Assembly: GCA_963665925.1 (NCBI GenBank)
Contig: OY762511.1
Location: 1,178,001 to 1,242,000 of the forward strand
DNA from: G963665925 sp963665925
Lineage (GTDB): Bacteria > Bacillota > Clostridia > Peptostreptococcales > Acidaminobacteraceae
DNA: 64,000 nt
Direction of reading: 5' to 3'
Below, one piece after another: positions 1-8,736 of this stretch. The notes under the pieces were generated by a model that saw nothing but the letters and a program-made list of their open reading frames with translations, was not told where the DNA came from and ran no database searches. The first letter of the stretch is position 1. The number at the start of each line of letters is the position of its first letter. The translations under genes and the position numbers were made by a program.

Positions 1-1154
1 TCATTGCAAAAGTTGAAGATATGAAGAACAAGCAGAAGACGGTTTCAAAACAGATTCCAATGCTTAAAAAAGAAGGCAAGGATACAACAGAAATCATGGC
101 TGAAATGAAGTCGCTTTCTGAAGAGGTCAAAGAGCTGGACGCCAAGGTGAAAGATATTGATGAGGCGCTTGCAGATCTTCTTCTAGGCATTCCGAACACA
201 CCATGTGAAGGAACGCCTGTTGGAAACAGCGATGAAGACAACCGTGAAGTTCGCAAGTGGGGCGAACCAACGAAGTTTGATTTCGAGCCGAAGGCACATT
301 GGGACGTCGGTACAGACCTGGATATTCTGGATTTCGAGCGCGGTACAAAAATTGCGGGTGCCCGTTTCACAGTCCTGAAGAATCAAGGTGCCAAGCTTGA
401 GCGTGCACTGATCAATTTCATGCTTGATCTGCATACGGAAAACCACAATTTCACTGAAGTCATGACACCGTTTATGGTCAATAGAGGTGCGATGACGGGT
501 ACGGGGCAGCTTCCTAAGTTTGAAGATGACATGTTCCATATTCCAGCTAAGGACTTCTTCCTAGTTCCAACTGCTGAAGTACCGGTTACGAATTTGTACT
601 CAGATGAGATTCTAGAGCAGGACCTCCTGCCAATCAATCATACGGCATATACGCCATGCTTCAGAAAGGAAGCGGGATCTGCAGGTCGTGATACACGCGG
701 TATTATCCGTCAGCACCAGTTCAACAAGGTTGAAATGGTCAAGTTCGCTGAACCGGACAAGTCTTATGAAGAGCTTGAAATTCTCACTGCAGCAGCAGAA
801 GAAGTGCTTAAGCGACTGGGACTTCCTTATAGGGTGGTACAGCTGTGTACAGGCGATCTGGGCTTCAGCTCAGCAAAAACTTACGATATCGAAGTTTGGA
901 TGCCAAGCTATGGCAGATATCTGGAAATTAGCTCTTGCTCTAATTTTGAAGACTATCAGGCAAGACGTGCGAATATCCGTTACAGAGACAATGAAACAAA
1001 GAAGGTTATGCATGTGCATACACTGAACGGGTCAGGTCTTGCTGTTGGACGTACCATGGCTGCTATTCTTGAAAACTATCAGCAGGTTGATGGCAGCGTT
1101 GTAATTCCTGAAGCACTTCGTCCATATATGGGTGGAAAAGAAGTGCTAAAATAG
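1..1154 (+). CDS. serS: Seryl-tRNA synthetase, 5'-truncated by window edge
   Basis: Charges tRNA-Ser with serine in the cytoplasm. The reading frame is open from base 3 and the first Met inside the window (base 21) lies in the N-terminal coiled-coil arm (lysine/glutamate-rich helices), so the true start is upstream and about 40-50 residues are missing. Class II synthetase motifs are visible: TAEVPVTNLY before motif 2, motif 2 as FRKEAGSAGRDTRG, and motif 3 as GLAVGRTMAAILENYQ. The end ALRPYMGG is typical of the family. It is followed by a strong bidirectional terminator. In Bacillus serS also sits close upstream of the yaaO-holB-metG cluster, so the position is conserved. Confidence 0.97.
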   Translation, partial: IAKVEDMKNKQKTVSKQIPMLKKEGKDTTEIMAEMKSLSEEVKELDAKVKDIDEALADLLLGIPNTPCEGTPVGNSDEDNREVRKWGEPTKFDFEPKAHWDVGTDLDILDFERGTKIAGARFTVLKNQGAKLERALINFMLDLHTENHNFTEVMTPFMVNRGAMTGTGQLPKFEDDMFHIPAKDFFLVPTAEVPVTNLYSDEILEQDLLPINHTAYTPCFRKEAGSAGRDTRGIIRQHQFNKVEMVKFAEPDKSYEELEILTAAAEEVLKRLGLPYRVVQLCTGDLGFSSAKTYDIEVWMPSYGRYLEISSCSNFEDYQARRANIRYRDNETKKVMHVHTLNGSGLAVGRTMAAILENYQQVDGSVVIPEALRPYMGGKEVLK

Positions 1155-1191
1155 AGTTCAGACTGGATCCATCGATGAAAATCGGCAATAT

Positions 1192-1226
1192 AAAAGACCT
1201 ATGGGATGCGCCCATAGGTCTTTTTT
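1192..1226. terminator. Bidirectional rho-independent terminator
   Basis: Thirteen-base stem AAAGACCTATGGG with loop ATGCG, followed by T6 on the plus strand and by TTTT on the minus strand. It separates serS from the convergent aminotransferase gene. Confidence 0.9.
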
Positions 1227-1277
1227 ACATGTCTGAAATACAACTAGACGTGAAGTCATCCTATCAAAATGAATGCT

Positions 1278-2459
1278 TTAAGCCAGTGACTCTACAAATT
1301 TCTTGATGCGGCTGATGCCTTCGCGGATATCGTTGATATCTGCTGCATAAGAAAGTCTTATGTAGTCATCCAGTCCAAATGCGATGCCTGGAACAACGGC
1401 AAGCTTGTATGTATCAAGAAGCTGGTTGCAGATTTCAATGGAGAAGGAATCTGTATAGGCCATTTTTTCCTTGATGACAGACATATCTGCAAAAAGATAG
1501 AAGGCACCGTCAGGCTGTACAAGTTCCACGCCTTCTATTTCACTGAAAAGACGGATGGCTTCGTTGCGGCGTGACTTGTATTCTTCAACCATATGCACCA
1601 TATCATCCTGGCAGCCATTGAGTGCTTCAACAGAAGCCCACTGCGTGATGGTGGAAGGATGTGACACAAGGTGACCCTGGATTGTTGAAATGGCCTTTGC
1701 AATCTCTTTTTTGCAGGCTGTGTAGCCCAGTCGCCATCCAGTCATGGCAGCAGATTTTGAAAGTCCATTGATGATTACAGTCATATCCTTTGCTTCTTCA
1801 GACAGACTTGCAACGGATGTGAATGTATCAAGATAGCAAATACGCTCGTAAATCTCATCGGCGATGATGTAGATACCCTTTTCAACACAGTATGCCACAA
1901 CAGGCTCCAGTTCTTCCTTGGTATAGACCGCACCAGAAGGATTTGATGGATTTGTTATGAAGATGATTTTTGTCTTGTCTGTAATGACAGATTTCAGATC
2001 ATCAACTGTCAGTTTGAACTGATTGCTCTTTTGAGTCTCTACGAACACCGGTGCGCCGCTACAGAGCTTCACCATTTCCGGATAACTTGTCCAGTACGGC
2101 TTGGGAATGAGGACTTCATCACCTGGATCCAGAAGGGCCATCAGGGTGTTTGTGATGGCGTGTTTGGCACCGTTTGAAACAACAATCTCGTCTACTGTGT
2201 AAGTGACACCGTTTTCAGTTTCCAACTTGTTGCAGATTGCTTCTCTAAGTTCAAGCAGGCCTGCGGCTGCATCGTACTTTGTCTTGTTTGCATGAACGGC
2301 TTCAATTGCTGCATTTTTTGCACCTTCGGGTGTCATAAAATCAGGCTCGCCGATGCTGAGGCTGATAATCTCATGACCTTCGCGGCGCAGCTGTGCAACC
2401 TTTGTGCTGATTCCAATGGTAACAGACGGGGAAATAGCGGATAATTTCTTGGATAGCAT
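1278..2459 (-). CDS. Class I aminotransferase, aspartate aminotransferase-like
   Basis: A 393-residue PLP-dependent fold-type I aminotransferase, most like the AspB group that moves the amino group between aspartate and 2-oxoglutarate; aromatic amino acids are a possible alternative substrate. Visible signatures are SIGEPDF near residue 37, SNGAKHAITN around residue 95, FITNPSNPSGAVY around 170, the PLP lysine in NGLSKSAAMTGWRLGY, and the C-terminal substrate arginine in DDYIRLSYA. The start is preceded by GGAGG at good spacing. It is transcribed alone and ends at the terminator shared with serS. Substrate specificity cannot be fixed from motifs. Confidence 0.9.
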   Translation of the reverse strand: MLSKKLSAISPSVTIGISTKVAQLRREGHEIISLSIGEPDFMTPEGAKNAAIEAVHANKTKYDAAAGLLELREAICNKLETENGVTYTVDEIVVSNGAKHAITNTLMALLDPGDEVLIPKPYWTSYPEMVKLCSGAPVFVETQKSNQFKLTVDDLKSVITDKTKIIFITNPSNPSGAVYTKEELEPVVAYCVEKGIYIIADEIYERICYLDTFTSVASLSEEAKDMTVIINGLSKSAAMTGWRLGYTACKKEIAKAISTIQGHLVSHPSTITQWASVEALNGCQDDMVHMVEEYKSRRNEAIRLFSEIEGVELVQPDGAFYLFADMSVIKEKMAYTDSFSIEICNQLLDTYKLAVVPGIAFGLDDYIRLSYAADINDIREGISRIKKFVESLA

Positions 2460-2541
2460 GTTTTTCCTCCTTGCTTTATCAATAAGTTTCTAACATATTA
2501 ACATACTGTCACAATAGCTGCACTATATATAGGAAAAAATT

Positions 2542-2570
2542 TTGAATAGAATACATGAAAGTGATAGAAT
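2542..2570 (+). promoter_or_regulatory. SigmaA-type promoter for the yaaO-like operon
   Basis: TTGAAT, exactly 17 bases, then TAGAAT, 36 bases before the first ATG of the small membrane protein gene. The genes from 2607 to 5284 are contiguous or overlapping, so they probably form one transcript. Confidence 0.7.
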
Positions 2571-2606
2571 GAATGTGTTGTAAAGTCATAATATACAGGT
2601 GAAAAT

Positions 2607-2825
2607 ATGGACTATTTTGAGACAGCAGTGCTCGTTGCAGTTGGACTTGTTACGCTTTCAGTTATGGGGGCAGTTTTGTACGATATAGGAAAAGATGTCA
2701 TGAAGGCTGCAAGGAAAGATAGTAGACGCGAACGTGCACAGGCTAAGCTGCCTGACAATGTTATCCGGTTTTCCCGGGAAAAGCGGAAAAGAACACGTGC
2801 TACAGACAAGGAAGGGGTACGTTGA
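2607..2825 (+). CDS. Small single-pass membrane protein
   Basis: 72 residues: one hydrophobic helix at about residues 6-28 (AVLVAVGLVTLSVMGAVLY), then a strongly basic tail rich in Arg and Lys, so the predicted topology is N-out with a cytoplasmic tail. I recognise no family. The stop codon directly abuts the ATG of the next gene (TGAATG), which indicates translational coupling. It opens an operon that continues through the decarboxylase-like and signal peptidase genes. The ribosome site (AGGTGA) is modest. It is short, but the good promoter and the coupling argue that it is real. Confidence 0.6.
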   Translation: MDYFETAVLVAVGLVTLSVMGAVLYDIGKDVMKAARKDSRRERAQAKLPDNVIRFSREKRKRTRATDKEGVR

Positions 2826-3323
2826 ATGGGTAAGTTGTGCAGACAGTCTTTGAAGCATGAGAGATTGAGCTTCTGGAAGATGGGGCTGTTGCTGATTGCA
2901 ATAATCATCGTTATGAATCTGGTCATGGGATGGGCGGTTCGATTTGGTCCAGTTGCGGGTAGTCTCGCGGCAATTGGAACTTTATTGATATGCACTGTCT
3001 TTTGCTTCAGGTTCATATACAGGCATTTGGCGCAGTATGATTACAAGCTGATTGGCGAGGAACTGATTTTGGAAAGAGCGCTCGGCAGAGCGAATCATGT
3101 TGTATATACGATTCATTTGGAACAGGTGAAGGCACTGGAGGCATTTAATGAGTTCGAGAACGCATCGAAGATCAAACGCCTGCATCGCTTTGTTCTGAAC
3201 GGTGACCCGAAGAACTGGTATGTCATTTCATTCGAGGATGAAGGCGACGTAAGGAATCTGGTCTTTGAGCCGGATGAAAAATTCCTTTCGGGTTTGAAAT
3301 CGAGTCTTAGCAAGGCGGTTTAG
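2826..3323 (+). CDS. Membrane protein with PH-like domain
   Basis: 165 residues. Two transmembrane helices lie at about residues 18-37 and 44-65 (GLLLIAIIIVMNLVMGW; SLAAIGTLLICTVFCFRFIY), followed by a soluble beta-rich domain whose YKLIGEELILERALGR segment resembles bacterial PH-like (bPH2/YdbT) domains. The assignment to that fold is inference from pattern only. The ATG directly follows the stop of the previous gene and its own TAG directly precedes the ATG of the decarboxylase gene (TAGATG), so the three are translationally coupled. The function is unknown. Confidence 0.65.
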   Translation: MGKLCRQSLKHERLSFWKMGLLLIAIIIVMNLVMGWAVRFGPVAGSLAAIGTLLICTVFCFRFIYRHLAQYDYKLIGEELILERALGRANHVVYTIHLEQVKALEAFNEFENASKIKRLHRFVLNGDPKNWYVISFEDEGDVRNLVFEPDEKFLSGLKSSLSKAV

Positions 3324-4733
3324 ATGAAGTTCACTTCAATACGTGCATCTGTGGAGGCCTATTACGCGGAGCAGCCTGTATCGCTTCACGTGCCTGGACA
3401 TAAAAATGGAAGAGGTCTAGAGCTTCCTTATTCGAATCTAGATGTGACAGAGATTCCGGGAACAGACAATCTGCATCATCCACAGGAAGCAATTCTCACG
3501 ACGCAAAAGCGCGCGTCAGAAATTTTTTCTAGTAAAGCGACTTATTTTCTCATAAACGGCACGACTTGCGGGAATCAGGCAATGCTGCTCAGTGCGGCAA
3601 GGCCAGGCGAGTCGGTGCTCATTGCTCGAAATGCCCACAAATCGGTCCATACGGCTTGCATTATTGGGGGTCTTGAGCCTGTGTATGTCCAGCCTGCTGT
3701 GCATAGGGACTATGGCATAGTCATGGGTGTAAGACCGGAGGATATTGAAGTCAGCCTTAAGGCCAATCCTTCCATTAAAGCCGTCATGATCACAAGTCCC
3801 ACATATGAGGGAATTCATTCAGATGTTGCGGGTATTGCCGCTGTCGTGCATGCGCATGGCGCGGTTTTGCTGGTAGATGAAGCCCATGGTGCGCATGTTG
3901 CACTCAGCGGCGCCTTCGGAAAATCTGCTCTGCAATGCGGTGCAGATGCTGCTGTTCAGAGTACGCACAAGTCCATGAATGCTTTAACGCAAGCGTCCAT
4001 GCTTCATATCGGAACGGACAGAATCGATCAGAATCGACTTGAAAAATGGCTATCCATGCTGCAGTCCTCGAGTCCGTCCTATCCCCTTCTCATGTCACTT
4101 GAAAGTACGCTTGACTATATGGGAGACCGGGGAAAAGCCATGGCTGAGACACTGGTGGATAATCTGAAGGAAGTGCATGGGGCACTGGCAGAGATGAATA
4201 TCCCTGTGCTGGGTGCTTTTGGGAAGGTCGAGCAGGACTTTCTTCATGACATATCCAAGCTGGTCATTTTTGTCGAAGATGCAGAAGCTGTGGAAGAGGC
4301 ACTCAGACAAGAATATGGGATTCAAATCGAGTACGCGACTGCAGACAGTCTAGTCTGTGTCACTTCCATATGGAATACAAAAGAGGATTTCATGAGACTT
4401 TTAGAAGGGCTAAGGCAGCTTGGTGTCAAGGCTCCTGAGAAAAGCTACCGACTGTCGAATTATCCTGAAATAGAAGTCATGCTGACACCTGCTCAAGCAT
4501 TTGACAGAAAGACTTGCCGGATACCCATAGCTGAAAGTGCGGGACGTATATGTGCTGAGTATGTCATACCATACCCGCCAGGCATTCCAATGTGTTCTCC
4601 AGGAGAACTGCTGACGGAGGAAATTGTGAGCGGTATTCTCAGATGGACAGAGCATGGACATGCTGTGATTGGCACTTCTGATAAGACACTGAAGACCATT
4701 GAGGTCATTGACAATAGAGAATCGGAGGAATAA
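3324..4733 (+). CDS. Orn/Lys/Arg decarboxylase-family protein, YaaO-like
   Basis: 469-residue PLP enzyme of the group III decarboxylase family (SpeA/YaaO/CadA type), expected to decarboxylate arginine, lysine or ornithine to a polyamine precursor. Signatures are LHVPGHKNGRG near residue 22, the PLP region DEAHGAHVALSG, and the Schiff-base lysine in STHKSMNALTQ. The length is that of the short YaaO form without the N-terminal wing domain. Position between serS and holB is the same as yaaO in Bacillus subtilis, which supports orthology. The substrate cannot be told from sequence alone. The gene overlaps the next one by one base (TAATG). Confidence 0.88.
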   Translation: MKFTSIRASVEAYYAEQPVSLHVPGHKNGRGLELPYSNLDVTEIPGTDNLHHPQEAILTTQKRASEIFSSKATYFLINGTTCGNQAMLLSAARPGESVLIARNAHKSVHTACIIGGLEPVYVQPAVHRDYGIVMGVRPEDIEVSLKANPSIKAVMITSPTYEGIHSDVAGIAAVVHAHGAVLLVDEAHGAHVALSGAFGKSALQCGADAAVQSTHKSMNALTQASMLHIGTDRIDQNRLEKWLSMLQSSSPSYPLLMSLESTLDYMGDRGKAMAETLVDNLKEVHGALAEMNIPVLGAFGKVEQDFLHDISKLVIFVEDAEAVEEALRQEYGIQIEYATADSLVCVTSIWNTKEDFMRLLEGLRQLGVKAPEKSYRLSNYPEIEVMLTPAQAFDRKTCRIPIAESAGRICAEYVIPYPPGIPMCSPGELLTEEIVSGILRWTEHGHAVIGTSDKTLKTIEVIDNRESEE

Positions 4734-5284
4734 TGAAAAAGGAAATTATTGAATGGATCAAAGCCATCGGTTTCGCGCTGATTATCTTTTTTGCGCTGAA
4801 TATTTTCATATCAACAACCACCGTTTACAATACGTCCATGTATCCGACCCTCATTGAAGGCGACCGCCTGGTTCTGCTTCGAACACAGGATGTGGAGCGC
4901 GGTGATATCGTATCCTTTGAATCGGATATGACCCTGACAAAGAAAGACATTGAGTCCCTGAATTTTATTCAGCGTCTCATCGTCAATGAAAATACCAAAA
5001 AGAATCTGATTAAGCGTGTCATTGCAGGTCCTGGAGACACGATTGAAATTCAGAGCGGTGTGGTATTTGTCAACGATGAAATCATAGATGAACCCTATAT
5101 TCATACAGTTACAAATCATGATGTAGAGAAAATAACCATTCCTGAGAACATGTACTTCATGATGGGAGACAACCGTTACGTGAGCTTGGATTCAAGACAG
5201 CTCGGACCAATAGAGAGTGACCGGATCATAGGAAAATCAGTAGTGCGTTTTTTCCCGATTGGGAGAATGGGCACGGTCGATTAA
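4733..5284 (+). CDS. lepB: Signal peptidase I
   Basis: 183-residue membrane serine protease that removes signal peptides from exported proteins. One N-terminal membrane helix spans about residues 10-28. The catalytic serine is Ser35 in NTSMYPT, and the general-base lysine is Lys94 in KRVIAGPGDTIEI. The family box D appears as MMGDNRYVSLDSRQLG and the C-terminal block as DRIIGKSVVRFFP. It overlaps the decarboxylase stop by one base, so it is the last gene of the operon. In Bacillus this slot is occupied by tmk, which is not in the window. Gram-positive genomes usually have several paralogues, so this need not be the main enzyme. Confidence 0.93.
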   Translation: MKKEIIEWIKAIGFALIIFFALNIFISTTTVYNTSMYPTLIEGDRLVLLRTQDVERGDIVSFESDMTLTKKDIESLNFIQRLIVNENTKKNLIKRVIAGPGDTIEIQSGVVFVNDEIIDEPYIHTVTNHDVEKITIPENMYFMMGDNRYVSLDSRQLGPIESDRIIGKSVVRFFPIGRMGTVD

Positions 5285-5310
5285 GCTTAGGTAAACCGAA
5301 ATGTTTTGGT

Positions 5311-5320
5311 GTGGTATAAT
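5311..5320 (+). promoter_or_regulatory. Extended -10 promoter for pstA-holB-yaaT
   Basis: TGGTATAAT, an extended -10 element, lies 21 bases before the pstA ATG; the -35 region is weak. The predicted leader is only about 13 bases and just contains the ribosome site GGAG. Confidence 0.6.
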
Positions 5321-5340
5321 AGACCCATGGAGTGATGAGA

Positions 5341-5667
5341 ATGAAACTTGTAATAGCAATTGTTCATGATGAAGATGCAGCTCAGCTTGTAGAGAAGCTA
5401 AATGAGAATCATTTCCGAGTCACAAAATTGGCTTCAACAGGTGGTTTTTTAAAAGCGGGCAATACGACGCTGTTGATTGGCGTTGAGGAAATCAAGGTCG
5501 ATAAGGTCCGTGAAATCATAAAGTCAGTCTGCAAGACACGCCAGGAAATTACACCTGCCAGCACGCTGATTGGCGGAGCGGGCGGTTATATGTCCATGCC
5601 GCTTGAAGTCACCGTTGGCGGTGCTACTGTTTTTGTAATTGACGTCGAAAAATATATGAAGGTTTAA
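5341..5667 (+). CDS. pstA: Cyclic-di-AMP receptor, PII-like (PstA/DarA/YaaQ)
   Basis: 108-residue PII-like trimer subunit that binds cyclic di-AMP in Firmicutes. The start MKLVIAIVHDED and the blocks KLASTGGFLKAGNTTLLIGVE and ASTLIGGAGGYMSMP match the family, including the glycine-rich loops involved in nucleotide binding. In-frame GTG and ATG codons exist 9 and 6 bases upstream, but GGAG at 5329-5332 is correctly spaced only for 5341, and family members start here. The stop is one base before the holB ATG. The place between the yaaO-like gene and holB matches yaaQ in Bacillus. The downstream target of this receptor is not known from this window. Confidence 0.93.
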   Translation: MKLVIAIVHDEDAAQLVEKLNENHFRVTKLASTGGFLKAGNTTLLIGVEEIKVDKVREIIKSVCKTRQEITPASTLIGGAGGYMSMPLEVTVGGATVFVIDVEKYMKV

Positions 5668-5668
5668 A

Positions 5669-6652
5669 ATGTATTTTGATACTATCATAGGGCATGAAGC
5701 TCTAAAGGAAAGAATTCGTAAATCCCTCAGGTCTGGAAAGCTTGCACATGCCTACATTTTTGAAGGTGTGCGCGGTGTGGGAAAATCAATGACAGCTGAA
5801 GCGCTTGCGGCAGCTCTTCTTTGTGATACGCAGGAAGATCAGGCGTGTGGGACATGTCCCTCGTGTCTGAAAATGGCTACGTCAAACCATCCGGACTATG
5901 AGATTATCGTTCCAGACGGAGCGAGTATAAAGAACAAGCAAATTGAACTTTTCCAAGAGTTCATACAACTGAAGCCTTTTACTGGAGAACGTAAAATCGC
6001 TGTCATCAAGGATGCGCATACAATGACCCTGAGTGCTCAGAATAGAATTCTTAAGATTCTGGAAGAGCCACCCAAGTACGCAGTCATCATATTTATAACC
6101 GATCAGGTGTCAGGAATGCTGCCTACGATAATGTCGCGGTGTCAAAGCGTTTCTTTTCAGAGAATACAGCGCCCTAAAATACGCGCGTATCTCACTGGAG
6201 TTCAAGGTGTGTCAGAGGAGCAGGCGGAAGTATTTGCAGCTTTTGCAGATGGTTCCATCGGCCGTGCCAAGGAGTGTTCTCAGGATGAAGCATTCATTCA
6301 GCTGAGACAAGATGTGACCCAGTTTTCAGAAAACCTTATTATGCGTAAGACTGCTAAGAATTTCGAGTGGACTTCGGAACTTGAAAATCAGAAAGAGAAA
6401 CTGGATACGGTTTTCGATTTAATGAAACTGTGGTTTAGAGATATAATGCTTATAAAAAGTGGTGCAGAAGAAGCCCTGCTCTTTAATGCAGATCAGGTGG
6501 AGAGACTTACCAAGGCCTCTTACCGGTTGAAAGCGAGTCAGATTATTACAGTTATTGAAAGAATAGAACATGCTAGAGGGCAGCTTGCATCACATGTCAA
6601 TGTTGGACTGCTGCTCGAAACATTAATTCTCGATATCCAGGAGGGTATGTAA
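5669..6652 (+). CDS. holB: DNA polymerase III delta-prime subunit
   Basis: 327-residue clamp-loader subunit that helps load the beta sliding clamp. It has a P-loop GVRGVGKS at about residue 33, the four-cysteine zinc module CDTQEDQACGTCPSCL, the sensor region ILKILEEPP, and the SRC arginine-finger motif (MSRCQSV). The C-terminal half is helical. It starts one base after pstA and abuts the yaaT start (TAAATG), so the three genes form one operon, as in Bacillus. Confidence 0.94.
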   Translation: MYFDTIIGHEALKERIRKSLRSGKLAHAYIFEGVRGVGKSMTAEALAAALLCDTQEDQACGTCPSCLKMATSNHPDYEIIVPDGASIKNKQIELFQEFIQLKPFTGERKIAVIKDAHTMTLSAQNRILKILEEPPKYAVIIFITDQVSGMLPTIMSRCQSVSFQRIQRPKIRAYLTGVQGVSEEQAEVFAAFADGSIGRAKECSQDEAFIQLRQDVTQFSENLIMRKTAKNFEWTSELENQKEKLDTVFDLMKLWFRDIMLIKSGAEEALLFNADQVERLTKASYRLKASQIITVIERIEHARGQLASHVNVGLLLETLILDIQEGM

Positions 6653-7888
6653 ATGGTGACAGTTGTAGGCGTTCGGTTTAAAAGAGCCGGCAAGGTCTAT
6701 TATTTTGATCCTGATGTCCATGAAATAGAAAAGGGACAATCAGCGATCGTAGAGACGGCAAGGGGCATCGAATACGGTGATGTCGTAGTTGGACCTAAGC
6801 AGGTCAAAGACGATGAAATCGTATCGCCGCTTAAAAAGGTAATACGCATTGCGACAGATGAAGACAGGGAAATACACCTTGAAAACAAGAAGCGCGCGGA
6901 AGAAGCACTTGAAATTTGTCAGGAAAAAGTGATGAAGCATGAGCTTGAAATGAAGCTCATTGATGTGGAATACACATTCGACAACAACAAAGTCATTTTC
7001 TATTTTACAGCAGATGGTCGTGTTGACTTCAGAGAGCTTGTAAAGGATTTGGCTTCTGTTTTCAGAACACGCATTGAACTTAGACAGATTGGTGTACGTG
7101 ACGAAGCCAAAATGCTTAACGGAATTGGGCCATGTGGCGTGGGTCTTTGCTGTGCAAACTGGTTGGGTGATTTTGCGCCGGTTTCAATCAAAATGGCAAA
7201 GGATCAGAACCTATCCCTTAATCCGACGAAAATTTCCGGTATTTGCGGCAGGCTGATGTGCTGTCTGAGATATGAACATGAGAATTATGTCCATATTCGC
7301 AAGGAGCTGCCTAGAAAGAACGACCGCGTCATGACGCCTGAAGGTCTTGCGGTTGTCATTGAACCGGTCATTTTGAAGGAGTCGGTCAAGGTTCGATTGA
7401 TTCTCAATGAAAATGAGAATGAGCTGGGCGAAGATATCCTCTTCTTCAAGAAAGACGAAATCCAACCGCCACACGCTTGTTCAAAAGGTGAAAACTGCAG
7501 CAAGAAGAACAAGGAAGAGGCTGTAAACGATGCAGACTACACTGAGTCTGAGCTTGCAGCTGAAATTGATCCGAACTCAGAGGATGCACGTGCTCTTGAA
7601 GCCATGCTCAAGGATGATGAGAAAAACGGTATCGGCGACAAGAATGACAGGTCCAGAAAGAAACCAACAAGGAAACCGAGAAATGACAGGCCGCGGTATC
7701 CTAAAAACAAGAAGCCAAGAGACCAACGCGACGCAAAAGACAGCAGGGACTCAAAAGATAACAGAGATTCAAAAGAAAAACGTGACTCAAGAGATGGGCG
7801 CGATAACAAGGGTGACAAAAAGCCACGATATAAAGGCAAGAAGTTTGACAAGCAGCGTCAGAAGCCTGACAAGTCTAACGACGCATAA
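6653..7888 (+). CDS. yaaT: PSP1-domain protein YaaT (RicT) with long basic tail
   Basis: 411 residues. The N-terminal about 275 residues are the PSP1 domain. Cysteine-rich blocks GPCGVGLCCANW and SGICGRLMCCLRYE fit the iron-sulfur ligands known from the Ric (YlbF-YmcA-YaaT) complex, which in Bacillus controls mRNA processing by RNase Y and affects sporulation and competence. An acidic linker follows (about 290-320), and then a low-complexity lysine/arginine/aspartate tail built from repeated RDSKD-like units to the end, roughly 90 residues. That tail is longer than in the Bacillus protein and is probably disordered, possibly RNA-binding (inference). It abuts holB. Confidence 0.92.
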   Translation: MVTVVGVRFKRAGKVYYFDPDVHEIEKGQSAIVETARGIEYGDVVVGPKQVKDDEIVSPLKKVIRIATDEDREIHLENKKRAEEALEICQEKVMKHELEMKLIDVEYTFDNNKVIFYFTADGRVDFRELVKDLASVFRTRIELRQIGVRDEAKMLNGIGPCGVGLCCANWLGDFAPVSIKMAKDQNLSLNPTKISGICGRLMCCLRYEHENYVHIRKELPRKNDRVMTPEGLAVVIEPVILKESVKVRLILNENENELGEDILFFKKDEIQPPHACSKGENCSKKNKEEAVNDADYTESELAAEIDPNSEDARALEAMLKDDEKNGIGDKNDRSRKKPTRKPRNDRPRYPKNKKPRDQRDAKDSRDSKDNRDSKEKRDSRDGRDNKGDKKPRYKGKKFDKQRQKPDKSNDA

Positions 7889-7898
7889 GCATTGAAAC

Positions 7899-7945
7899 AA
7901 GCTCGTACATCAGAAGGTGTTTTTCATCGATGACTGTGCGAGCTT
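7899..7945 (+). terminator. Long-loop hairpin, weak terminator or attenuator
   Basis: Ten-base stem AAGCTCGTAC with GTGCGAGCTT (one G-T pair) and a 26-base loop, followed only by CTT. It lies between yaaT and the methyltransferase gene. Without a T-tract it may be a processing site instead of a terminator. Confidence 0.35.
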
Positions 7946-7965
7946 CTTAATTGGGAGGAAGAGGC

Positions 7966-8736
7966 GTGAATAAGTATGTTAAGCCGCATGAGCGCGTAGA
8001 CGATCTGCAGATAGACGGTCTTAAAATCATTCAGAATCCATCGGGTTTCTGTTTTGGAATCGATGCGGTTCTTATTAGTAATTTTGCACGCGTCAAGAAA
8101 GGCAGCAAGGTTGTTGACCTAGGTACCGGGACGGGAATCATTCCCCTGCTGGTCAGTGCAAAATCAGCGAACTCAAAGATTGCAGCATTTGAAATCCAGT
8201 CAGATGTTGCTGATATGGCGCGCAGGTCGGTTCAGCTGAATGGTCTTGAGGACCGTATTGAAATCATTGAGGACAATCTTAAGAACGTACTGGAGCACTT
8301 GGGAAAGCACTCCACGGATGTGGTTATCTCGAACCCGCCCTACATGGCGAGAGGTGTGGGCGAGGTCAATCCTTCGGACTACAAGGCCATAAGCCGTCAT
8401 GAAATCCACTGCAATCTTGAAGATGTCGTATCTGCTGCAAGCAGTCTGCTTAGAGGGAGTGGTCATTTTTTCATGGTCCACAGGCCCAATCGTCTGGTAG
8501 ATATATTTGTCCTGTGCAGAAAGTATGGTCTTGAACCCAAACGCGTGCGCTTTGTACATCCATTTGAGGGCAAGCAGCCAAATATTGTCCTGGTTCATGC
8601 CACGAAAGGCGGAAGACCCGACCTCAAGGTGCTCGAACCGTTAATTGTCCGCAATGCGGATATGACTTATACTGAGGAAATATTTGAAATTTACCGGAGC
8701 ACCAATATCACCAGTTTTGAAAGGCAGGAAGGCTAA
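7966..8736 (+). CDS. tRNA (adenine-N6) methyltransferase, TrmN6/YabB-like
   Basis: 256-residue SAM-dependent Rossmann methyltransferase. The SAM-binding motif is VVDLGTGTGIIPLL, and the N6-adenine catalytic motif is SNPPYM. Orthologues modify A37 of tRNA1-Val. The GTG at 7966 is chosen because GGGAGG at 7953-7958 lies seven bases before it; the in-frame TTG at 7951 overlaps that ribosome site. The gene overlaps rsmI by one base (TAATG). Its place after yaaT matches yabB in Bacillus. Confidence 0.88.
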   Translation: MNKYVKPHERVDDLQIDGLKIIQNPSGFCFGIDAVLISNFARVKKGSKVVDLGTGTGIIPLLVSAKSANSKIAAFEIQSDVADMARRSVQLNGLEDRIEIIEDNLKNVLEHLGKHSTDVVISNPPYMARGVGEVNPSDYKAISRHEIHCNLEDVVSAASSLLRGSGHFFMVHRPNRLVDIFVLCRKYGLEPKRVRFVHPFEGKQPNIVLVHATKGGRPDLKVLEPLIVRNADMTYTEEIFEIYRSTNITSFERQEG

